This document shows, piece by piece, positions 1 through 4,910 of a stretch of 9,936 nucleotides of DNA. The stretch's first letter is position 1. Every line of letters starts with the position of its first letter. This DNA is from an uncultured Oribacterium sp. (lineage in GTDB: Bacteria > Bacillota > Clostridia > Lachnospirales > Lachnospiraceae). Under the pieces are notes generated by a model. The model was not told the origin of the DNA and made no database searches. It saw only the letters and a program-made list of their open reading frames with translations. The translations under genes were made by a program, and so were the position numbers. Location of the stretch: assembly GCA_937927445.1 (NCBI GenBank), contig CALAOB010000002.1:1-9936 (forward strand), read 5' to 3'.

Positions 1-736
1 GCTCGCCGTGGTAAACAATTTCCTTTTCCTCCGGCGTGAGGTCGCGGAACGGCACGTCGGTCCGCACGCCCATCGTCCGCACGATATCCTTCATCAGCGA
101 CCACATGAGTGTTCCCCAGACGACCACCGCACCTTCGTCAATGGTCCTGGAATCATCCGGCACCAGTGCAGCCTCGTTCACGGTCTGGACGACGCCTGTT
201 CCACCGCAGGTCTTGCAGGCTCCGGTACTGTTAAAGGCCAGCTCCTCGGCTCCGGGGCCCCAGAATTTCACACCGCAGACAGGGCAGGTGATTTCCTGCA
301 TAGCCGCGACCGAAAGAGACGGCGGACAGTAATGCCCGTTGGGGCAGCGATGGCTCGCAATCCGGGAAAACATCAGCCGCAGGCTGTTCAGCAGCTCCGA
401 AAGTGTCCCGAACGTGCTGCGGATGCCGGGCACTCCCGGCCGCTGGCGCAGCGCAAGCGCCGCCGGTACATACCGAACCTCCTCCACATCCGCCCGTTCC
501 GCCTGCGTCATCCGCCGGCGCGTATAAGTGGAGAGCGATTCCAGATATCTGCGGGATCCCTCCGCATGCAGCACACCAAGTGCAAGCGAGGATTTTCCCG
601 AGCCGGAGACACCGGCAATCGCTACGATTTCATGCAGCGGAATATTTACATCTATATTTTTCAGGTTATGAACCTTTGCACTGCGTACCTCGATATATCT
701 GGGTAGCATCTTTCTCTGTCTGATTTCACCGGACAT
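1..736 (-). CDS. UvrA-like ABC ATPase, class II (partial, C-terminus outside window)
   Basis: This reading frame is open from an ATG at 736 to the left edge of the window: 245 codons are visible and there is no stop. Residues 42-50 are the Walker A motif GVSGSGKSS. It is followed by the UvrA hallmarks AEGSRRYLESLSTY (58-71) and RSTFGTLSELLNSLRLMFSRI (106-126). Two zinc-ligand pairs follow, CPVCG (151-155) and CKTCGGTG (174-181), the second preceded by AFNSTGA as in UvrA. In canonical UvrA about 150 residues, including the UvrB-binding domain, lie between the RLMF-like motif and the CPxCG pair. Here only about 25 do. That points to a class II (UvrA2/DrrC-like) protein, a family linked to DNA-binding drug tolerance rather than core excision repair. 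The start is supported by GGAGAAGAGG about 8 nt upstream. The gene lies beyond the pilus-cluster terminator, so it is probably a separate transcription unit. The exact role is not determinable here. Confidence 0.9.
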   Translation of the reverse strand, partial: MSGEIRQRKMLPRYIEVRSAKVHNLKNIDVNIPLHEIVAIAGVSGSGKSSLALGVLHAEGSRRYLESLSTYTRRRMTQAERADVEEVRYVPAALALRQRPGVPGIRSTFGTLSELLNSLRLMFSRIASHRCPNGHYCPPSLSVAAMQEITCPVCGVKFWGPGAEELAFNSTGACKTCGGTGVVQTVNEAALVPDDSRTIDEGAVVVWGTLMWSLMKDIVRTMGVRTDVPFRDLTPEEKEIVYHGE

Positions 737-813
737 AACTCTTACCTCTTCTCCGTACATTTTCTGGTCGATAGCGGACCATTCATGATGGTTGTTTCGC
801 TTCTGGTATTTAT

Positions 814-841
814 ATCGTACAGTATTGCATATTTATATCAA
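814..841 (-). promoter_or_regulatory. Candidate promoter for the UvrA-like gene
   Basis: On the minus strand a TTGATA (-35-like, 836-841) is separated by 16 nt from TACGAT (-10-like, 814-819), in an AT-rich stretch about 80 nt upstream of the ATG at 736. Each hexamer departs from consensus by one or two bases, and the segment has other AT-rich candidates such as TATAAA. The call rests on position and partial match only. Confidence 0.3.
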
Positions 842-889
842 GTACGCAGATTTTTCTGACTTAGTATCTTACATAGTACCATAGCCAAA

Positions 890-922
890 GCGTCTGTATC
901 CTATAGATACTGGATTTGACGC
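890..922. other. Compound inverted repeat between the terminator and the UvrA-like gene
   Basis: The outer arms GCGTC (890-894) and GACGC (918-922) are perfect complements. They enclose an inner perfect dyad GTATC (896-900) / GATAC (906-910) around CTATA. The element sits 5 nt from the intrinsic terminator, in the non-coding stretch 737-994. It could be an operator for the UvrA-like gene, a second weak stem in the terminator region, or chance. There is no T-tract, so it is not itself a convincing terminator. Confidence 0.35.
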
Positions 923-927
923 ATGTA

Positions 928-959
928 AAAAGAGCCTCTACGGAAGTAGAAGCTCTTTT
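928..959 (-). terminator. Rho-independent terminator of the pilus cluster
   Basis: AAAAGAGC (928-935) pairs perfectly with GCTCTTTT (952-959). After one mismatch (936/951), TCTAC (937-941) pairs with GTAGA (946-950) around a GGAA/TTCC tetraloop. In the minus-strand transcript the stem ends in five U residues. It lies 35 nt after the stop codon of the last pilin gene, as expected for the operon end. The plus-strand copy has four T residues, so some bidirectional function is possible, but no plus-strand gene is seen here. Confidence 0.85.
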
Positions 960-994
960 ACTCACCTTATAGCAGATGATGATACAGTTTCATT

Positions 995-2236
995 TTAAAG
1001 GTCAGCGTCCTTCTTTTTCTTCTTCATAACGCCCCATGCGCCCAGCAGTACGACTGCACCGCAGAATACCACGCCATAGGTGCGCATGTTGCTCTCGTCA
1101 CCGGTCTTCGCTCTGCGGGATGCACCGAGGACTCTGCCGATCGGCGTATCTGCGAGCTTATCTCGTACAGCACCGAGAACTCGTCCTACTTCGCCTTCCG
1201 GCTCTACGGTCGGCTTTCCGGTCGGGCCGTTCGGGTCTGTGCTCGGGTTTCCGCCCGGGCCACCACCGGAGGACGATCCGCCGCCACCGCCACTACTGCT
1301 CTTCTGATAGATGTTCTTAAACTCCACGGTGCTCACTTCCGCACCGTCCTTCGTGATGGTCTTCTGTGCCTCGAGCTCGTCGTCCGCGTTCCGGATGACC
1401 TTGACGGTCATCGTGTAGACGGAGTTATCATAGGTCCAGCGGGCGTTGCTGCCGGCCTTCTCGGTAAAGGTATAAACATACGGACCGCCCACGGTCGTAT
1501 AGCTGATCTCGCCGAACTCGACACCACCTGCGCCTGCCGTTGCGGTCTTCGGCGTGCCTGCTGCAGTGCCCTCCGGCATCGGCGCACCGGCACTCGGCGT
1601 CATCACGAACTCGAACTTGTCGTCACTCGTGATGCTGTTTCCATGCTGATCCGTGATGAGCTTGCGCACCGGCGGATCCAGCTTCACCGGCGGGCGCTTC
1701 GTGGTCTTCGGCATCGCCTTCACCTCATACTCATAACCTGTCTCAGAGCCCTCCGGCATGATGATCAGGAACGGTAACACATCATAGTAATGCTCGAACG
1801 GAGTCGTCTGGATAGCGAGATAAAGACCCTCCGGAACCCCCGTGACCGCTTGCTTCGATTCGATCTTCTTCCAAACCGGACTTATCTTATGATCCGCCGC
1901 ATACTGCGAAAGTGCGATCGGAAGCTCTGCAGCCTTATCTTCCATGGTCTTTTTCGTGATTTCTCCTTTAAAACCAACGAAAGCACCGCCTGTCAGGTCG
2001 AATTCCGTCACGGACGTGCCGGGCTTCACCTTACCGACCTTATAGATGTCAAAGGAAGCTGAATCTTCAATCGCTGTCGCCTCACTCTTATCATTCGTAA
2101 AACTAGGAACGATCGTGATGCTTCCCGTTTTACCCGGAACGGATTCCTCTGCCAGCGCAGTCATCCCCTGCAGTGCGATCGCCGCCGCAACGGTAAGTCC
2201 CATCAGCCATGTTTTAATTCGTTTTGCTTTCATCAT
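995..2236 (-). CDS. FctA-type minor (probably basal) pilin, AKTG sorting signal
   Basis: Cell-wall-anchored pilus subunit, 413 residues from the ATG at 2236. A signal peptide ends near residue 29 (TALA|EE). A first beta domain spans about 38-180. A second domain, about 184-310, matches the Spy0128/FctA pilin fold: KFEFVMTP, YTFTEKAG, YTMTVKV and FKNIY. By analogy its intramolecular isopeptide bond would join Lys192 and Asn308 with Glu259 as catalyst. A Gly/Ser then Pro/Gly-rich neck (about 313-350) follows, then GRVLGA twice, then AKTGDES (376-382), a hydrophobic segment (about 387-404) and a lysine tail. This is a sortase signal whose usual LPxTG is replaced by AKTG. A Pro-rich neck before the anchor is typical of basal pilins. 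The start is uncertain: ATGATG at 2236/2233 sits 5-8 nt after GGGTGG, while an in-frame GTG at 2245 has no clear ribosome site. All options overlap the end of the sortase gene, suggesting translational coupling. Confidence 0.93.
   Translation of the reverse strand: MMKAKRIKTWLMGLTVAAAIALQGMTALAEESVPGKTGSITIVPSFTNDKSEATAIEDSASFDIYKVGKVKPGTSVTEFDLTGGAFVGFKGEITKKTMEDKAAELPIALSQYAADHKISPVWKKIESKQAVTGVPEGLYLAIQTTPFEHYYDVLPFLIIMPEGSETGYEYEVKAMPKTTKRPPVKLDPPVRKLITDQHGNSITSDDKFEFVMTPSAGAPMPEGTAAGTPKTATAGAGGVEFGEISYTTVGGPYVYTFTEKAGSNARWTYDNSVYTMTVKVIRNADDELEAQKTITKDGAEVSTVEFKNIYQKSSSGGGGGSSSGGGPGGNPSTDPNGPTGKPTVEPEGEVGRVLGAVRDKLADTPIGRVLGASRRAKTGDESNMRTYGVVFCGAVVLLGAWGVMKKKKKDADL
1121..1186 (-). repeat. 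Duplicated GRVLGA element before the sorting signal
   Basis: Within the last pilin, GRVLGA occurs at residues 351-356 and again at 367-372, 16 residues apart. The first copy is followed by VRDKLADTP and the second by SRRAKTGDES, which is the functional-looking sorting signal. The layout suggests a partial duplication of the pre-anchor segment, with the upstream copy lacking a TG cleavage site. Confidence 0.6.
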
Positions 2237-3098
2237 CTGATCCACCCGATTTCTTATTACTTTGCTTATCCTTCTTCGACGGCATGAGTAGCGCGATCAA
2301 AAACAGCACCGCGACACCCATAACGGCAAATGGGATATACTTCTGAATCTTTTCCTGTGTTGTGAGCTCTCGCTCGACCTGAACGACCGGAATACTCTTG
2401 ATCTCCTCTTCCGGCAGGTTCTCGATCCGATGGCCACGGACCAGAAGTCTGTGAGAGTTAATGCCATACGGTGTGCACGTCATCAGGGTGACATAGTCCT
2501 GTCCATCCTCGATTTTCAGTGCATCCAGCTCTGTCGGCAGTACCGTCAGAATCTGATCCACCTGATACGTCATCTTCCGGTCGAGTACGGTGATGATAAA
2601 TATATCGCCCTCACCCAGCTCCGGAATATCCGTAAACAGCTTGGCGTTCGGCAGTCCCCGGTGTGCACTCAGCACCGCATGTGTGCTCGGTCCACCGATC
2701 GGAAGTGTAGATCCCTCCAGGTGTCCGACCGCCTCGTTCAGTACCGCACCGGAAGTACCATGATAGAATGGAAGCTTCACGCTGATTTTCGGAATCTCGA
2801 TGTATCCCATGATGCCCGATTCATCTACGTTCAATGCTTCTTCATAGCCTTCCGTCCGGCTCTCTTCTGAAAACGGATTCGGATTCTGCCTCAGTCTTTC
2901 ATTATAATCCTCCGCAGCTTCGAAATACTTACTGAAGTCCTCGGGGGCAATATCTTTCACCGTATCATCATAGCTTACCATCACTCGAGATGCATGCTTC
3001 GAGTTTACGTAATCACTGATGTACGGATAAAGAAAGATACCTAATCCTGCTAGGAATACAAGGATCATCAATACGGTCGCTATAATTCGTTTCTTCAC
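2214..3098 (-). CDS. Class C sortase (pilin polymerase)
   Basis: Membrane transpeptidase of 294 residues, expected to cut LPxTG pilins between Thr and Gly and join them to the pilin-motif lysine of the next subunit. It has an N-terminal membrane segment (about 5-24) and a C-terminal one (about 254-272), the double-anchor layout of class C enzymes. The beta-barrel contains LSAHRG with catalytic His146, TLMTCTPYGINSHRLLVRG with catalytic Cys208, and Arg217 nine residues later. The segment before the barrel (about 70-82) is the expected lid position; it reads NPNPFSE, so the usual DP(F/W/Y) lid motif appears as NPF. The start is a GTG with GGAGG 6 nt upstream. The 3' end overlaps the start of the FctA pilin gene. 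As the only sortase in the window, and directly after the backbone pilin gene, it is very likely its dedicated polymerase. Confidence 0.96.
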   Translation of the reverse strand: MKKRIIATVLMILVFLAGLGIFLYPYISDYVNSKHASRVMVSYDDTVKDIAPEDFSKYFEAAEDYNERLRQNPNPFSEESRTEGYEEALNVDESGIMGYIEIPKISVKLPFYHGTSGAVLNEAVGHLEGSTLPIGGPSTHAVLSAHRGLPNAKLFTDIPELGEGDIFIITVLDRKMTYQVDQILTVLPTELDALKIEDGQDYVTLMTCTPYGINSHRLLVRGHRIENLPEEEIKSIPVVQVERELTTQEKIQKYIPFAVMGVAVLFLIALLMPSKKDKQSNKKSGGSDDESKTN

Positions 3099-3138
3099 TT
3101 AATCCTCCGGATTCGTTTAATTTTCGGTGTTTCACGTC

Positions 3139-3183
3139 CCGGAGAGTCCCAAGAGCCGGATCACGACTCCTGAGCTACTCCCG
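3139..3183 (-). other. GC-rich, potentially structured segment upstream of the sortase gene
   Basis: In the minus-strand RNA, CCGGGAG (3183-3177) can pair with CTC-T-CCGG (3146-3139) with one bulged U. Alternatively GAGTC (3169-3165) can pair with GACTC (3148-3144). The two pairings are mutually exclusive. The segment is clearly GC-richer than the flanking intergenic bases. No T-tract follows, so it is not a standard terminator. A role in lowering or tuning sortase expression relative to the major pilin is possible but unproven. Confidence 0.3.
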
Positions 3184-3201
3184 GATGTCAAGCATCTAGA
3201 A

Positions 3202-3221
3202 TCATACATGGAAATGTATGA
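3202..3221 (-). other. AT-rich hairpin just after the major pilin stop codon
   Basis: TCATACAT (3202-3209) and ATGTATGA (3214-3221) form an uninterrupted 8-bp stem with a four-base loop, 11 nt downstream of the major pilin stop codon. There is no following U-run, so it is more likely an RNA processing or 3'-protecting stem, or a weak attenuator, than a full terminator. Its place between an abundant structural gene and an enzyme gene fits differential expression. Confidence 0.45.
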
Positions 3222-3232
3222 AATTTTAAAGA

Positions 3233-4798
3233 TTAGGCTCTCTTCTTCACGATCAGCGTGACAGCAGCACCCGCCATTACAAGAAGACCAACGATCGCAA
3301 ATACGGTTGTACCCATACCACCGGTGGAAGGAAGAAGCGTACCCTGTACGTTCTCTACCTGCGGTGTAGCAAGGAGATGATCAACCTTCTTATCATCTAC
3401 ACCCTTCGTAAGAGTAACCTCATAAGGAGCTGTTAAAACATTGTATCCCTTCGGTGCTTCTGTCTCAAGGAGATAATATTTACCTGCTGCTAATCCGGAA
3501 ATTACAGCCTCGCCCTTGTCGTTCGTCGTATAAACAGTTGCATCACCTAAAGAATCCTCCCAGCTAAATGCGCCCTTGTTATCATTAGCCTTCTCATTAT
3601 ACTTGAGGTACTTGGCGCTTGTATCAGCCTTACCATCCTTATCTACCTTATCAATTACTACAAACTTAGCGCCTTCAAGCGGCGTCTTGCTCGTACCATC
3701 TACCTTGTTGATCGTAATCTTACCACTATAAACTTCCTTTTCCATGGTTTCAGGTACCGTCACATCATTATACTTAAATTCAGCCTTATTGTTGTTCTTC
3801 TGGTCCTTCACAGATCCAAGGTTCGCGGTCGATGTAAGAACGCCATTATATGTTACAACGATCTCTGCCGGAGCAACCTTATAGAAGAAGTCATCCTTCT
3901 CGGCATCAGTAGATGCAGCCCAAGGAATGGTTACTGTGAACTTATGATTTTTCTTGTCATAAACTAAAGTGGAATCATTATCTGGTCTTGCATCCGTATT
4001 AATATCAACACCATTGACTTTCACCACGAAAGACTTCTCATCAAGCGCAACTGCAGATGGCATTTCATCAACTAAATAATAATCATGAATTTTATGTGCT
4101 ATGGATTTTCCTTTGTCTGCTCCTTCTGCTGTTATAGTTTCGATATAGTAGTTATATGCCTTCTTAAAAGTCACCTCATAAGGAATGGTTTCTCCGATAC
4201 TGAATGTATCGTCCACGATTGCTTCACCATCTTTAGTAACGGTCTTAGTAACTGTCTTGGTTCCATCTCCCCAGCCAGGAACAATGTTCTTCTCCATCGC
4301 CTTCACATTCGAATCCTTTAATGTTATAGCTGTAGCCAGGCCAGATCCATTGTCCAAAGAAGATTTGATATAGTAGTAACCATATGGCAGACCAGAAAAT
4401 GTGATATCTTTTCCGTCTGTACACTTTATTTCACCTGCATGAATCGCGCTGCCCGTCAGTCCCTTCAGCCAGTTAAATAATGCAGTTTTATCCGCATTCT
4501 CGTTCGTCAGCTGTACATAAGTTTTTCCACCATTGGTGTTCAGTGTAAAGTATGATTCAATACCAGCATACGTCTTATCGTTTGGAATCGTATAAGATAC
4601 TGCATCACCATTTGCCGTTGCATCGAAAATCCTATATGCGGTATACGTTGCACCTTTAACGGCGTTCTGTACGGTGATGGATCCGGTAGTACTTTGGGTG
4701 GTCGTCGCTGCCGGTTCATCTGCATAGGTGGTTGCTGCCATGGTTGAGCTCATCATTAAGATTGCGAGCAATGCTGCAAGTCGATTCATCTTTCTCAT
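3233..4798 (-). CDS. Major (backbone) pilin, SpaA/FimA type, LPSTG anchored
   Basis: Pilus shaft subunit of 521 residues. A signal peptide ends near residue 26 (TTYA|DE). An N-terminal CnaB-like domain (about 38-165) is followed by VKAMEKN (165-171), which aligns with the pilin motif VxVYPKN. Lys170 is therefore the likely acceptor for polymerisation. Domain two (about 180-350) resembles the fimbrial isopeptide-formation D2 family, ending in NNNKAEFKYND. Domain three (about 357-480) is SpaA-like: ITINKVD, TPLEGAKFVV, and the E-box YYLLETEAPKGY with Glu445. A Lys365-Asn483 isopeptide bond is plausible. The sorting signal is LPSTG (489-493), then a membrane segment and KKRA. AAAGGAG lies 8 nt before the ATG and fixes the start. 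Base composition is GC-poor in the middle and richer at the signal-peptide and anchor ends, as expected for an antigenically variable shaft. Spacers containing hairpins flank the gene. Confidence 0.96.
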   Translation of the reverse strand: MRKMNRLAALLAILMMSSTMAATTYADEPAATTTQSTTGSITVQNAVKGATYTAYRIFDATANGDAVSYTIPNDKTYAGIESYFTLNTNGGKTYVQLTNENADKTALFNWLKGLTGSAIHAGEIKCTDGKDITFSGLPYGYYYIKSSLDNGSGLATAITLKDSNVKAMEKNIVPGWGDGTKTVTKTVTKDGEAIVDDTFSIGETIPYEVTFKKAYNYYIETITAEGADKGKSIAHKIHDYYLVDEMPSAVALDEKSFVVKVNGVDINTDARPDNDSTLVYDKKNHKFTVTIPWAASTDAEKDDFFYKVAPAEIVVTYNGVLTSTANLGSVKDQKNNNKAEFKYNDVTVPETMEKEVYSGKITINKVDGTSKTPLEGAKFVVIDKVDKDGKADTSAKYLKYNEKANDNKGAFSWEDSLGDATVYTTNDKGEAVISGLAAGKYYLLETEAPKGYNVLTAPYEVTLTKGVDDKKVDHLLATPQVENVQGTLLPSTGGMGTTVFAIVGLLVMAGAAVTLIVKKRA

Positions 4799-4809
4799 CG
4801 TATTTTCTC

Positions 4810-4826
4810 CTTTATCTTTTATAAAG
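4810..4826 (-). promoter_or_regulatory. Hairpin reaching into the major pilin ribosome binding site
   Basis: CTTTAT (4810-4815) and ATAAAG (4821-4826) are perfect complements with a 5-nt loop. In the transcript the 3' arm AUAAAG overlaps the AAAGGAG ribosome site of the major pilin gene, so folding would partly hide it. The stem is short and AT-only except for one pair, so it would be weak at 37 degrees. Confidence 0.4.
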
Positions 4827-4830
4827 ATTG

Positions 4831-4844
4831 ATGTACTGATACAT
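4831..4844 (-). other. Short stem-loop in the adhesin-major pilin spacer
   Basis: ATGTA (4831-4835) and TACAT (4840-4844) pair perfectly around a four-base loop. It is weak alone, but it is one of four consecutive stems in the same 112-nt spacer. Confidence 0.35.
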
Positions 4845-4846
4845 TT

Positions 4847-4864
4847 TTCAGAATCTCTTCTGAA
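4847..4864 (-). other. Perfect 7-bp stem-loop in the adhesin-major pilin spacer
   Basis: TTCAGAA (4847-4853) and TTCTGAA (4858-4864) pair without mismatch around a four-base loop. In the transcript it is followed by AAAAA rather than a U-run, so it is not a terminator. It could stabilise the 5' end of a processed major pilin mRNA. Confidence 0.45.
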
Positions 4865-4869
4865 TTCTC

Positions 4870-4891
4870 TCCTCAGGCATCTGCCGGAGGA
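4870..4891 (-). other. GC-containing stem-loop after the adhesin stop codon
   Basis: TCCTC (4870-4874) pairs with GAGGA (4887-4891). After one mismatch GGC pairs with GCC around a small loop. It lies about 20 nt downstream of the adhesin stop codon and has no U-tract. It is the strongest of the spacer stems and the best candidate for a processing or partial termination point between adhesin and backbone genes. Confidence 0.5.
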
Positions 4892-4910
4892 AAGATAAAT
4901 TCATGTTACT

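Noticed and set aside
8..706. Long plus-strand open frame of 232 codons opposite the left-edge gene
   Set aside because: The minus strand encodes clear UvrA motifs (Walker A, CPxCG pairs) through the same bases. The plus-strand translation has no recognisable family and looks like antisense composition.
3140..3190. tRNA-like string GGGAGTAGCTCAGGAG on the minus strand
   Set aside because: It resembles a tRNA 5' end and D-arm, but no anticodon stem, T-arm or closing acceptor stem can be formed. It is probably chance.
4799..4870. Independent promoter for the major pilin gene
   Set aside because: A TATAAA is present near 4820, but no -35-like hexamer lies 16-18 nt upstream of it. Structure explains the spacer better.
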